DNA of 64,000 bases. Origin: Doryteuthis pealeii. Lineage: Eukaryota > Mollusca > Cephalopoda > Myopsida > Loliginidae. Below are positions 21,736 through 32,399 of the stretch, piece by piece. Every line of letters begins with the position of its first letter. Position 1 is the first letter of the stretch. Position numbers and translations under genes: made by a program. The notes beneath the pieces were generated by a model, which made no database searches, was not told the DNA's origin, and was given only the letters and a program-made list of their open reading frames with translations. The DNA lies in NCBI GenBank assembly GCA_023376005.1, contig CM042143.1, forward strand, positions 80,005,991-80,069,990. The letters are read 5' to 3'.

Positions 21736-21884
21736 TGAGATATGTCTTTATAATCACTCTTGCTCTTTTCCAAGTTGTCATTTACTCAACTCAGTTTGGC
21801 ACAAGGCTAGTAATTGATTAAGAAAAATGACTGATGGAATGGGAGAGGAATATATGCATGTAGGCATCAGTTTATAAATACATG

Positions 21885-22690
21885 TATATAGATGGATAGA
21901 TAGATATGAAGAGAATGAGATAGATAGAGATGGATAGATAGATATGAAGAGAATGAGATAGATAGAGATGGAGATAGATAAGAAGAGAATGAGATAGATA
22001 TAGATGATAGATAGATCAGAAGAGAATGAGATATATAGATAAGAAGAGAATGAGATAGATATAGATGGATAGATAGATCAGAAGAGAATGAGATATATAG
22101 ATAAGAAGAGAATGAGATAGATATAGATGGATAGATAGATCAGAGAGAATGAGATATATAGATAAGAAGAGAATGAGATAGATATAGATGGATAGATAGA
22201 TATGAAGAGAACGAGATAGATAGATATGAAGAGAAGAGATAGATAGATAGAAGAGAATGAGATAGATAGATAAGAAGAGAATGAGATAGATAGATAGAAA
22301 GAGAATGAGATAGATAGATAGAAGAGAATGAGATAGATAGATGATAGATAAGAAGATAATGGATATATAGATAAGAAGAGAATGAGATAGATAGATAGAT
22401 AAGAGGAGAATGAGATAGATAGAGAAGAGAATGAGATAGATAGATAGAAGAGAATGAGATAGATAGATAAGAAGAGAATGAGATAGATAGATAAGAAGAG
22501 AATGAGATAGATATAGATGGATCGATAGATAGATAGATAGAAGAGAATGAGATAGATAGATAGATAAGAGAATGAGATAGATAGATAGATAGATAGAGAT
22601 AGAATGAGATAGATAGATAGATAGATAGATAGATAAGAGAGATGAGATAGAACAGATAAGAGAACATGATAGATAAGCACAGAATGAGAT
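21885..22690 (+). repeat. Compound GATA satellite with 'GAAGAGAATGA' spacer
   Basis: About 800 bp in which (GATA)n or (GATAGATAT)n blocks alternate with 'AAGAAGAGAATGAGATA'. Period varies around 25-45 bp. Long Ser/Leu/Ile/Tyr-rich minus-strand frames of 200 and 308 codons are artefacts of the repeat. The same unit occurs in reverse orientation at 53830-54115. Confidence 0.93.
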
Positions 22691-23590
22691 AAAATGAGTT
22701 AGATAGGTAAGAACAGAATGGGTCAGATAAGAAAAAAATAGGATATATAAATAAGAACTGATATAATGGGATTGATAGATAGATAAAAACAGAATGAGAT
22801 AGATAACTGATGTTATAGATTGATATAAACAGACTGGGACAGATAGACAGACACAATTCAGAAGTAGACAAGATTGATACTGAAAATAGGTTTGTTAAGC
22901 TACCCATCACTTGCCAGATACCCCCAGAGCTGAAAAAAAAATCGTTGAAGATATTAATGTATATTCCAAGAATTAGTGGCTTTGGGGAGTATTGGGGGGT
23001 GTAAGCAAGAATAAAGCATGGGGGTGGAAAACAAAGTGTGTTAAGGGAAAGATGCACAAGAGACAAAAAAAAATGTTCAGTCCTGCCTCATTCTGAAGAC
23101 AGGGGAGGGAAAGGGAAGGATATAGATAAAAGATAAATAATCTTCTTGATTCTCACAACAACCAGCCAGCCCTAAAGACAATAAAATGATGAACAGATAA
23201 ACAAAAATATGGCTTCACCCCACCCCCAACCTACCCCACCCAGCCAGTGAATAAAGCAATTGATAAACTAGTAACCAAAACCATGAAGACAAAGAACCCC
23301 ATAGACTCCTCTCCCCCACAAAAACATATCTATCAAAACCTATCTTTTTATCTATTTATATATCAATAGATAAAAACCACATGAATACACACTTATATCA
23401 ACCTATGGCTGTCTGTTCTGATCTATCTCAACATATGTACATATATCTTGGACAAAACTTATCTAACCATACACTTATATGTCTAGATATTTTATTGAAC
23501 ACCTAATCTCTATTATATTATTTTTGTGCAGATGTATCCCGTAGAATATATGAATGTGCCAGTAAATGTTCTTTCATCTATACATACACA
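22691..23590. other. Low-copy sequence, no recognised gene
   Basis: Begins as decaying GATA-like DNA (to about 22860), then becomes ordinary AT-rich sequence with C-rich patches near 23215-23330. No gene recognised. Confidence 0.5.
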
Positions 23591-23801
23591 AAAAAGATAT
23601 CTGGGGGTTGGATCAAAAAGTATATAACCTGACATGGAGTTATTAACTGATTTTCATAGTAAATTTTCAATGAATCATGTTTGAAATATCTGATCAATGC
23701 AATGGTGTTGAATTAAGTGCAGTGACAAAGAAGAAAATATTAGTTGCTTAAGATAAATCTTTTTTTTCATCATTATGCAAGGACTTACTGAAGTATCAAC
23801 A

Positions 23802-23809
<8 letters not shown>

Positions 23810-23842
<33 letters not shown>
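23810..23842. repeat. (TA)n microsatellite
   Basis: About 16 TA units. Confidence 0.95.
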
Positions 23843-23845
<3 letters not shown>

Positions 23846-24050
23846 CATCCACATACAGTACTGTTTCACATCTCTTCAGTGCAGCTAGACTTTGCAGGCT
23901 GCCTCAGGCCATGATCAAAATTTGACTAATTTTTCATCTGTCAGAATCTCTACCAACCAGGTCATCAGCACAACCCACTTTAAGGAAAGGAACTTCTACT
24001 GATATATGTACATACATACATAAAAGCTGCTAGAGAGCTCTATCCATTTT

Positions 24051-24051
<1 letters not shown>

Positions 24052-24088
<37 letters not shown>

Positions 24089-24108
24089 TAGATAGAGGGA
24101 TAGATGGA
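24052..24108. repeat. (TA)n(GA)n(GATA)n microsatellite
   Basis: TA to GA to GATA/GGATA in order. Confidence 0.95.
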
Positions 24109-24214
24109 TAGATATTTAATATATATAAGTTAGGGTAGTGTGGACATGAAGTCAATGGCGCTTGGTAACTGACAGATTTTCACCTATGTGATTTTCAAAC
24201 CATATATATGAAAA

Positions 24215-24365
24215 AACAGTCGCAAAACCACCCTCAAGGACAAAAGTCACAAGAGGAAGTACTGCAATAATATGCCATCAAACTCTGACCAGACCATCAG
24301 CTGCTTACCTGTCTGTCCCACATTGGCCTTGTCAGCCATGAGAGTTATCGTAAACTACCCTTCTT
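24215..24365 (+). pseudogene. Non-LTR retrotransposon C-terminal relic (Cys/His motif)
   Basis: Two adjoining frames give 'MPSNSDQTISCL' and then, after a frameshift, 'LSHIGLVSHESYRK'. The pair resembles the 'DQT..C..C.R.C.SRIGL.SH.R.CRK' tail common near the end of invertebrate LINE polyproteins. Several cysteines are lost and the frame is broken, so this is a dead fragment. The family assignment is recalled, not searched. Confidence 0.4.
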
Positions 24366-24404
24366 GATTTTCATTCATGAAGCCAAGCCATTATGATGAA
24401 GATT

Positions 24405-24645
24405 ATATATATACCAACCTCTCTGCATGGGCAGGATGTGACACAAGGTCAATTTCTTAAGCAGAGTTTAACAGGTTTGAATTCAGAGTTTTTCTTCTCC
24501 TCGATTGGTTACCTAGCCATGATTAAAGAGCCCAATCTGCCCTACTCTTTACCCATAGCTGGAGGGGAGTAGTTGAATGCATACCTTTCACAAGAGTATT
24601 AGTGCTATGTGAAATGCAAACAGCATTACACCACACACTTCCTTA
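24405..24645 (-). mobile_element. tRNA-SINE family B
   Basis: Minus strand: 'TTTGCATTTCACATAGCAC', 'GAAAGGTATGCATTCAAC', 'GTAGGGCAGATTGGGC', 'CAAACCTGTTAAACTC' and 'GACCTTGTGTCACATCCTG'. The tRNA head is truncated. Confidence 0.78.
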
Positions 24646-24718
24646 TATACAATTTATTTACGTATTTACACATTGAAGATTGCTTGTCTTTACTTTGTAC
24701 AGGTTTCTGAATCAGTAA

Positions 24719-24719
<1 letters not shown>

Positions 24720-24800
<81 letters not shown>
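24720..24800. repeat. (TA)n-CACACA-(GA)n microsatellite
   Basis: TA to about 24767, then a short CA run, then GA to 24799 and a G-run. Confidence 0.96.
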
Positions 24801-24805
<5 letters not shown>

Positions 24806-25229
24806 TGCGTGTATGTTTCCCATTAAACTTAGATGTTCCTGTTGTCCATCAAAAAGAAGAGAATGAGAGATTTTTCCTTAGTATATTTATCTCATTCTCC
24901 CACCCTGACATTCTTCTACCTTACCCCACAGATACAATTCTTTTTCTTTTTTTCTTAACCATCTTTCTCCTTTGCTTGTTTTATTTATTCATTTATCTTT
25001 ATTTTTTTATAAAAAATGGGAATAGATGGATGGGAAGAAAAACTTTTATTCCAAATGAAGTGTGTAAGAAGTGGGGAGGAGGTGTTGTCGACAAAGTCTA
25101 GTTTGGGATTCTCTTGGGGAGAGAGAAGGGGGTAAAGAAAAAAGAGGAACAAGAAAGAAACAAAGAAAGAAACAAAGAGAGAAAAAAAATGGTAAGAAAA
25201 ATAAAACAGAAGGAAGAAAATGATATGTG
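24801..25229. other. Low-copy sequence and short polypurine tract
   Basis: Pyrimidine-rich DNA to about 25010, then a + strand polypurine tract at about 25115-25215. No gene recognised. Confidence 0.5.
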
Positions 25230-25231
25230 GA

Positions 25232-25440
25232 TGGACTGAAAAGTTTATTGGCTGAAAAGTTCATATGATGATGTCATATCTGCTGTTGATGACGTTTTTG
25301 ACCAATGGGATCTAAGCACTGCAACACTAATGGAAGGAGTGTGTGGATTGCAATGGGGACTATGTTGAAAAAAAAACTTCATTTCATCACATTCCGTGAG
25401 AGTATCTTGGTCAGCCTATGAACTTTTCAGCCGACCCTAG
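25232..25440 (+). mobile_element. Mariner-like MITE / transposase C-terminal relic
   Basis: The ends are inverted: the left reads 'GGACTGAAAAGTTTATTGGC' and the right, reverse-complemented, reads 'GTCGGCTGAAAAGTTCATAG'. Between them decayed coding sequence ('GTGTGGATTGCAATGGGGAC') resembles the 'W..C....GDYVEK' end of a mariner transposase. The element is about 210 bp, so most of the transposase is missing. Confidence 0.6.
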
Positions 25441-25554
25441 TAAAAGAGAAAAAGACTCGAGACAGAAAGAAAAATAATGAAGAATGATACAATTAAAGAA
25501 TGGCAGAGTGATGATATAACTAAAGCCCGCAAGATATGAAAAATTTTCACTAGT

Positions 25555-25742
25555 CCCATAACCTGGTTTGGTCTTGGGAGCAGTAGTAACTCATCTAGTA
25601 TATCTTGGGCAGGAATAGCATGGTGGACTTCATCCCTTTCCAGGTCTACAACTACTTTGAATTCAGTTTTTCTTCTCCTAGGTTGGTTGCCATAGCAATG
25701 TTAAAGACCCCAACTGCCCTACTACTTACCTATAAGCTATCT
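25555..25742 (-). mobile_element. tRNA-SINE family B, 3' half of the alternative variant
   Basis: Minus strand: 'GTAGGGCAGTTGGGGTC', 'CTGAATTCAAAGTAGTTGT', 'GACCTGGAAAGGGATG' and 'CCAAACCAGGTTATGG'. It matches 5205-5390. Confidence 0.7.
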
Positions 25743-25885
25743 TATGTAAATGTGCAATCTTTGATTTATAATCATGAAATCATTTTTGAAACCAAAGGTG
25801 ACTGCTCCCATTCCTTCCCATTATATTTGAATTTCAAACCTACAAAATTACTACTGATGAGCTATGAGAGCCAATAGTTGATAGA
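25743..25885 (+). mobile_element. Dispersed repeat related to 34600-34945
   Basis: 'CTTTGATTTATAATCATGAA' and 'TTTCAAACCTACAAAATTACT' are colinear with one unit of the 34.6 kb repeat. Confidence 0.5.
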
Positions 25886-25924
25886 TTAAATTTGACCATA
25901 TAAAATTATTCTTTATTTTTGCTT

Positions 25925-26125
25925 TTTTTTCTAGCTGAAGAAGGCCGGAAAGTAGAACAGCTGAAACATAACAACCAAGATGTTGTAAAGGAAAATTCCA
26001 AATACAGACCAGCTATACTCCATTTAGAAATTGACCTTGTGTCACATCCTGCTCGTGGTGGAGGGGTTGGGTAGATGCATATATAATAATCAAGATGAGG
26101 ACCATGATAATAGTCGAGCTGTGTA
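25925..26125 (+). repeat. Hammerhead-like decayed element interrupted by a family B tail
   Basis: 'CTGAAGAAGGCC' followed by 'GCTGAAACATAACAACC' recalls the hammerhead-type elements. A family B 3' end ('GACCTTGTGTCACATCCTGC', 25985-26085) follows, then 'ATCAAGATGAGGACCATGAT', related to the arms of the inverted repeat at 20349-20662. The hammerhead fold is not convincing here because stem II does not close. Confidence 0.4.
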
Positions 26126-26219
26126 TAATTGCTCATCATAGAAATTAAGACATAATGTTTTTCTTTCTCTTACTTTCTCTTCTAATTTCTTTTCTTCTCA
26201 AGTATACAATAATAATTAG

Positions 26220-26790
26220 TAATTGCAAAAAAGAAAGGAAGAATACTATTTTATAGAAAGAAAGAAAGAAAGAAAGCATTAGTGAAGAAGAGAAAGAGAA
26301 AGTAAAAAGAAATGAAAGAGTGAAAGGTGAGAGAAAAGAGGAAGGGAGATAAAGGAAAGGAGCAATAAAAAGGAATTAATGATAGTGTAATAGAGAGAGA
26401 GAGAGAGAAAAGGGGAGAGAAGACTTTTAGATATGAGTAGTAGGAGGAAGGGGAGAAAGGGTGCTGGCAAGATTAGGGTGAATTGAGATCATGGAATGGT
26501 CCCCAATGACATAAGACAGGGCTATGAGTGATTTCCTGTCAATTCTAGAAAATACCATAAAAACAATAAGGAAAATCAAGAGTCCACAATAGCACTATTA
26601 ATCATAAGAAATCAATAAAAATGAAAAGAGAGAGAGGGAGAGAAAGAGCGAGAAGAAAGCTGAGAGAGAGAGAGAGAGAAACATGGGACTAGGAAAGAAA
26701 AATGAGGAGAGATAGAAAGAAGAGGGGGGGGGAATACTATGAATGAAAGAAGAAAAAAAGAGAAAAAGATAGAGAAAAGTTTTGAAATGA
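26220..26790 (+). repeat. Polypurine patches
   Basis: Purine-rich + strand at 26225-26460 and 26615-26790, with ordinary sequence between. A (GAAA)n run sits at 26258-26278. Confidence 0.75.
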
Positions 26791-26882
26791 ATGAAGGCAG
26801 AAAGATATTTATCTATTCTGACATGTATGCGTTTCCTTGTATAAAATTGCACACACATACACACACTTATCTACCTAAACAA

Positions 26883-26885
<3 letters not shown>

Positions 26886-26936
<51 letters not shown>
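26886..26936. repeat. (TA)n microsatellite
   Basis: About 25 TA units. Confidence 0.97.
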
Positions 26937-26938
<2 letters not shown>

Positions 26939-26939
26939 T

Positions 26940-27272
26940 TGCTGAAGTACCCATCCACACTAAGTCAGAGATCAAGGGAAAAAAAAAAGAAAAAAGCCAT
27001 CGTATAAAGTTAATATTGCTCTGTGAGTTTTGTAGAGAAATTAAAAAAGAAAGAGAAAAAAAAACATTAACTGAGAGACACTTAAGAGATTTATCAACTT
27101 AAGCATTTTTATTTTTTGCTCAGATTATAGTTCTAACTAAGCAATAATGCTATGTAATTATTTTAAATCTCTAGTTTGAAGAACTACCTATAAACCTAAA
27201 TTCAATCTATTCAACAACATCCATCACTTTTTGAACAACAAAAAGACAAATTCTTTCATTAACTTCTATCAT
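26940..27272. other. AT-rich low-copy sequence
   Basis: A-rich patches only. The last 70 bp resemble the 5' flank of the 39.9 kb hammerhead-like element ('AACATCCATCA'). Confidence 0.5.
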
Positions 27273-27273
27273 A

Positions 27274-27323
27274 TTGTCCTGAAGAAGGTTTTTATATAAA
27301 CTGAAACGTTTGAACATCAACAT
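27274..27323 (+). ncRNA. Hammerhead-ribozyme-like motif, degenerate
   Basis: 'CTGAAGA' at 27279, stem II 'GGTTT...AAACT', 'GAAA' at 27303, then 'CGTTTGAACATC'. Stem III has a C-A mismatch next to the closing A-U pair, and stem I closes only as TGT/ACA after a mismatch. Downstream 'CTTCCATCCAGTGTAACATC' and 'CTGTGTTTGTCTACA' match the better-preserved copy at 39901, so this is a decayed member of the same element. Confidence 0.45.
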
Positions 27324-27648
27324 TACCACCAATAATAAACTTCCATCCAGTGTAACATCCTGTGTTTGTCTACATTTCTCTGCACTATAAACCTAATTAA
27401 ATGTACATAATTATTTTAATAAAACAAGTTGATTCTCATAATATTATTGGAAATGATTGAATTTCCAATACTTGTATTGGATAACAATAGAGTTTTCATA
27501 ATCTGAAAATTCCAATGATCCTAAAGTGAAGTAATTGTGTCTTCTTTTTTTTTTTCATTCTTCAAATACAAAACAATTGTTAAGGAATGTATCTTTATTA
27601 AATGAAAAAGCTGAATTTAAAAAAAGAATGTCCACTTGCTAATATACC

Positions 27649-27652
<4 letters not shown>

Positions 27653-27704
<52 letters not shown>
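27653..27704. repeat. (TA)n microsatellite
   Basis: About 25 TA units. Confidence 0.97.
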
Positions 27705-27706
<2 letters not shown>

Positions 27707-28021
27707 AATATGGAAATAAATCTGAATTTTTGAAGCCTGTGCAATTTCGCTTTTGCCCTCAACAACATGGATTTTTTTAACATACCACCGTTTCTAGCTA
27801 AAATAGTTTTAAATAACTACAAAATACCAGGCTTTATTTAATTATTTAGTTATCATTCCCACTTTGTTTCCTTTGTTCTCATAAAATCAGTCCATTAATA
27901 CTTTTTCTTGACTTTTGTTGAATGCATTTCTTCGAGTTACGTCACGCGTCATGACATCTTCGTGTGTGCGGATCGCAACTCGTCTTTCAAAAATATAACG
28001 CTGAACAAATACAGTTACACA

Positions 28022-28023
28022 AC

Positions 28024-28051
<28 letters not shown>
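28022..28051. repeat. Poly(A) run
   Basis: A 27-30 bp A-run, 67 bp upstream of the hammerhead-like motif at 28118. It could mark a retroposed 3' end. Confidence 0.9.
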
Positions 28052-28055
<4 letters not shown>

Positions 28056-28117
28056 TATCAAGATTTTTATCTCCTGTCATCTATAAAACATCCATCAATT
28101 TCTTCACCCCTTAATAC

Positions 28118-28161
28118 ATCCTGATGAAAGTTTAAAGAAACCGAAACGTTTAAACGTCGAT
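28118..28161 (+). ncRNA. Hammerhead-ribozyme-like motif, near-canonical core
   Basis: Core 'CTGATGA' at 28121-28127, stem II 'GTTT-AAAG-AAAC', 'GAAA' at 28143-28146, stem III 'ACGTTTAAACGT' (perfectly self-complementary), C at 28158 as the cleavage nucleotide, then 'GAT' pairing with 'ATC' at 28118-28120. Extra unpaired A's between the core and stem II, and a three-pair stem I, are weaknesses. Order and small stem III fit type-I hammerheads of Penelope-like elements or retrozymes. A (TA)n array follows at 28210. Confidence 0.6.
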
Positions 28162-28229
28162 AAATAAATTCACCTCATTTTTGGAACACTGGGTTTTTTT
28201 AAATTTCTTAATATATATATATATATATA

Positions 28230-28440
28230 AATTTGTGGTTAGTGTCGTGGAAAATGGACTCATCGATTCGAGTTCAATTCCTAGACGAAGCTGTTGGCAT
28301 TTCACATAGCGCTAATACCCTTTGGAAAGGTATGAATCCAGCTATGGGTTAAATAGTAGGGCAGACTAGGACCTTCAGCCTTGGATAGGTAACCAGTCTA
28401 GGAGAGGGATAACTCTGAATTCAAAATTCCTGAGGTTGGT
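28230..28440 (+). mobile_element. tRNA-SINE family B, 3' truncated
   Basis: 'GAGTTCAATTCCTAGACG' (B-box side), 'GGCATTTCACATAGCGC', 'GGTATGAATCCAGC', 'GTAGGGCAGACTAGG' and 'AACCAGTCTAGGAG'. Confidence 0.78.
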
Positions 28441-28537
28441 TGTTGATTGGGTTTGTGGCAACCCTTGATGCACCAATTCTTTCCTATCGACTGTGCCAAA
28501 AAGTGTGGGTGTTCATTGTGTGTATGAACCCTCATGC

Positions 28538-28560
28538 ATCGAAAATCGACGAGAGAGTTC

Positions 28561-28612
<52 letters not shown>
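28538..28612. repeat. Short shared block ending in (TA)n
   Basis: 'CATCGAAAATCGACGAGAGA' then 'GTTCATT' leads straight into (TA)n (28563-28611). The same block with the same (TA)n junction is at 37494-37546. Confidence 0.8.
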
Positions 28613-28615
<3 letters not shown>

Positions 28616-28621
28616 ATTGTT

Positions 28622-28730
28622 CCCTTTGTACTAATGCTCTTGGGAAAGGCATGAATCTACTTGTTGCTCCAGTTATGGATACATAGCAGGGTAGTTGATG
28701 TTCTTTAGCCTTGTAAAGAAAAGAAATCGA
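28622..28730 (+). mobile_element. Family B body fragment
   Basis: 'CTTGGGAAAGGCATGAATCT', 'CAGTTATGGATACATAGC' and 'TTTAGCCTTG' follow the family B order, without head or tail. Confidence 0.55.
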
Positions 28731-28744
28731 TCTTGAGTGTTTGA

Positions 28745-29511
28745 TAATAGGTCAGGTCAGGTCAGAGATCATTTATTGCAGCTGATACTATGTAATCCAG
28801 TCCAACCAGTCACGTGTTTGTTGGAACTGAGATAGACTTTGTTATGTAACCACCCCTCATTGCACTGGGGCATGTCATCAGTTGGAATTACTCGGCATTG
28901 GCACCCTGAGAGACTAATAGTTTATGGGAAACGTCCACACGATCCCACACACATTTCTTTTTACCTTATTGCATGTCAATCATTTTGAAGTAAACAAATT
29001 ATGATTTACTAAATGTATGTCTTTTAAAATTTCAAATAGTTCAAAATTATTTATCTTTTAAATTGTTTTCTTTTTTCCTTTTTACAATTATGTAATTATA
29101 TTGATTACCGACGAGCAGTTTAAATATCTACAATATGTATTTTTTGTTTGTTTGTTTATTTTCCCCGGCATTGAAAACAAAACGAAGACTGAAAGGTAAA
29201 ATAATGCAAAGTGGGAAAATAAAGTCAACAATGCAATGACACGTCTATTATAAGGGCAATACCAATATGTAGTGCCAGTTGTAACAAAATTTGTTGTAGA
29301 AAAGGAAGAAAGAAAAAAAAGCCGCAGAAAAAGGAGACTATTAACAAGAGAGACGTCAACGATTGATGGCTGTTGGAGATTGTCCCAACTCACCTCGCTC
29401 TAATATATGAAACTAATATTAGACTAAGTTGAGAAATAAAAGAGAAAATAGAGAAAGGACGTAGATAAAGAAAAAAAAATAGGTGACGTCTAACGAATAA
29501 AGAGAGAACTA

Positions 29512-29515
<4 letters not shown>
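28745..29515. other. Low-copy sequence; possible dispersed repeat at 28745-28950
   Basis: 'GGTCAGGTCAGAGATCA' and 'ACTATGTAATCCAGT' recall a weaker match near 9297-9345 ('GTCAGGTCAGGGATTG', 'CCATGTAACACAGT'), so 28745-28950 may be a dispersed repeat. The rest is ordinary AT-rich DNA. Confidence 0.4.
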
Positions 29516-29573
<58 letters not shown>

Positions 29574-29576
29574 AGA
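29516..29576. repeat. (TA)n microsatellite
   Basis: TA repeats with one GTA variant. Confidence 0.97.
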
Positions 29577-30465
29577 TTCTGTTAATCGATATGAAATTTT
29601 AAAAAATGTGAAGAGAGAAAGAGATAGAGTTAAAAGAGAAAAATGAAGCCTAAATCTTTATCTGCCTACAACAGCTGTCATGAGCCAGGACTTGTCAGGT
29701 GCGTACGTGTGTGTGTATGTGTGTGTGTTTGTTCCCATCTGTCAAGGCTATCAATGTACGTCAATCTGTTGTCACATGACAGTTTACGAAGGTATTGATC
29801 TATATTTCTGCTATTCTCTCTGATAATTCATCTTTACCAACATACATACCCTCCCTGTGAAAGCCTTCAAATTATCACTCAACTCAAATATTGGTTTCGT
29901 TGTGCCAATATCTACATTGCGCTGTAATCATTTTCGAGCTGGTTTCACAGATCATTCATAGCAAGTTTCCATCCCCCCACTGAGCGCTCGACAAATACAT
30001 TCTTGTGCCAGTCTAGGCATCGACCTACCTACCCACACATATGACTATCTAGAGTAAGTTCTTCATGCTTGCACATACACACACACACACACACTTACCG
30101 GTGGACTGCACACGCATACACATACAACCCACGGATCTATTAGTTTACCAATCAATTCATCAAGTCTTTTTTGACAATAGCTATAATATCCATACATCAT
30201 AATCTCTATTTATCTATCTATCAACTGCATGTCTGTGAATCAATCCAGATATTGTCTTCTATCTATCTATCGTTATAATAATAATGATATACCTATCAAC
30301 TAACTTCTCCGTCGCCACTCCAGCCCGTCCATCAGTCAGTTTGCCGCTTGCCAATTTTTTATATTTATATTTTTTTATAGTATAGATACTGAAAGTGTTA
30401 GCCTCCTCACACCTCGTGCATTTACAACTCTTGTGACAGCCACTGTGGGTAAAGGGGTTCGTGCA
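29577..30465. other. Low-copy sequence
   Basis: About 890 bp without a repeat family. Short (GT)n at 29709-29730 and (AC)n at 30077-30093, and a few TCTA steps near 30210-30270. No gene recognised. Confidence 0.5.
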
Positions 30466-31504
30466 GAGAGAGCATATGTGTGTAAAGAGAAGGAAAGAGA
30501 CTAGAAGAGAAAGAGAAAGAAGAAGAAATATAAAGAGAGCGAAGAGAGAGAGAGAGGGGGGGGGAGAAAATGAAGAGAGGGGAAGAGGTTACGCTGAAGA
30601 AAGAGAGCGACCGTGTGAAAGAGAAAGAGAATAAGATAAAGCATGGAATTATTTTTAAAAGAGAATTAAAAGATGTGAGAATCAATTTAAAAAAAAAGTC
30701 GACGTCTTTACTAAATGAGCTATGCCTCTCGCGACAGACGCGAGTGATTGTGAGAGAAAGAGAAAAAAAAAGAAAGAATGAAAGAAAGATTGGGAATGCT
30801 GGAAGAAAAGATGACATTTGAACTGATGAGTTACGAAAGAAAGAAAAAAAAGGAGAGAGAGAAACTTAATGGTGAATCCAAAAGAAGAATTAAATAGAGA
30901 GGGAAAGAGAAGAGAGAAAGGGAGCAATTATTATAGAGAATTATTATTAGTAGTAGTAGTAAAAGAAAGAAAAATAGGTAGAAAGATGAAAGGGAAGAGA
31001 TAGATAGGTTGAAGAAAAGAAAAGGGAACCTTTTCTTAGTGTAGAGAGAGAAGAAGAAGAAGCGAGAATAGATATAAAACACGCATGGTAAAAATAGAGA
31101 AGGAAAGAAAGATGAGAGATTATGCAGCGTCGAGTGGAAATTATGAAAGAAATAAAAAAGAGAAAGGTAAGTACATTGAAAGAGTGGAAAAAAGAAAGAT
31201 AAAGCGAGTGTTAGTTAAAATAGATAGATGGAGAGAGAGAGAAGGGGGGAGAATGATGCAAGTTAAACAAAATGTGTTTACGTAGTGAAAGGGCGAAAAT
31301 TTACATAGAAACAGGAAAGGGAAAACAGGAAGAGGAAGGAGGAGAAAATGAAAGAAATAAAAGGTAAAAAATAGGGTTAGAGAAAAGAGAGAGAGTAAAG
31401 GAGTAGTGAAAGGAGCAACAGTAAAAAAAGAAAAAGACACAAAAAAGAGAAAGAAATAGAAAAAGATACGTGAAGAGGAGGAGCTGAAGGAAGAGGAAGA
31501 GAAG
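30466..31504 (+). repeat. Long polypurine tract, part 1
   Basis: Nearly unbroken G/A on the + strand with GAAA and GAGA steps. Open frames on either strand are compositional (Lys/Glu/Arg-rich or Ser/Phe/Leu-rich). Confidence 0.88.
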
Positions 31505-31593
31505 CAATTGGACAATGATTATAATTACAATGACGCTATAGTTGTTATACAGTTGTTTTTGATAGTGATGATGATGCTGTTATTTGCCTACAG

Positions 31594-31663
31594 TCCAAAG
31601 TGGAACCTAATAAGAACCTTTATCACTCTTTCAACTACAACACCGCTAAAGATGAGCGAATGA
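31594..31663 (+). CDS. Candidate internal exon (70 bp) in a non-purine island
   Basis: Inside the 3.4-kb purine tract, 31505-31660 is an island of ordinary sequence. It contains an acceptor-like 'TTATTTGCCTACAG' ending at 31593 and a textbook donor 'GTAAGTATG' starting at 31664. The 70 bp between are open in frame 0, reading 'SKVEPNKNLYHSFNYNTAKD' and then 'ERM'. Another frame hits a stop after four codons. I recognise no protein family. Two good splice sites around a short open segment can arise by chance in 64 kb, so this is only a candidate. Confidence 0.25.
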
Positions 31664-32145
31664 GTAAGTATGGGAGGAGAGGGTGAAACAGAAAGCTAAT
31701 GTCGAAAGAGGGAGTGGGAAAGAGAGAAAGATAAAGAGAACTAGATGATGAGAGAGAAGAGGAGCAGGGTCTAGGAGAAAAGGAATGAAAATCAAAAAAA
31801 AAAGGGGGGGGGAGAAGAAAGAATGAATGAATAACGATAGAAAGGGCAAAAATGAAGAAGAAGAATAAAAGGAGAATGAAATCGAGAGGGAAAGAAATTG
31901 AATGAGAGATTTTTTTTTAAAAATGAAAGGGGACTGGAAAATTAATTTGAGAAAATAGAAGAAAAAAAGGAAAGAAAGAAAGAGAAAGAAAGAAAGAATA
32001 AGAACGAAAGGATAAAGAGTTGAAGAGTAATTGAAAAAAAAAAACGAAAGAAAGATAAGAGAATGAAACGGGGATGAAGAGAGAGAAATTAAAGAAAGAG
32101 AAAAAGAAAAAAAAAAAAGAAAGAAAGAAGAAGAGAAAGAAGCGA
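31664..32145 (+). repeat. Long polypurine tract, part 2
   Basis: Purine-rich + strand, with G-run at 31805-31812 and (GAAA)n at 31970-31998. Confidence 0.88.
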
Positions 32146-32399
32146 TCAGAGCCACCAGCTGGCTGCCTTATCTGGCAAACAATTTCTTGAAATAACCAAG
32201 AAATTATACTCAATCAAAATATTTATGACCTTGTGCCAGGTCAGCCAACAAAAGATTTATGATAATTTGCTTGTCAAAGGCAACTTGGCAGTTTTAGGAA
32301 AACATCATAATTCATTGTCATCCAACAGACATGGTGGAACCATAGCAATGATATGTTCCCAGTAGAGGGTGATGGGTCCGGACAGTTGCCATAGAGACA
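32146..32399. other. Island of ordinary sequence within the purine tract
   Basis: Includes 'GACCTTGTGCCAGGTCAGCC' at about 32227, slightly like a family C tail. If the minus-strand exon candidate at 32400-32551 is real, this would be its 3' untranslated region. Confidence 0.35.

Noticed and set aside
22078..23066. Long minus-strand frames of 200 and 308 codons
   Set aside because: They translate the GATA satellite into Leu/Ser/Ile/Tyr repeats; repeat artefact.
23590..23720. Mariner-like end at 'GGTTGGATCAAAAAGTATAT'
   Set aside because: Only one end, no inverted partner and no transposase remnant found.
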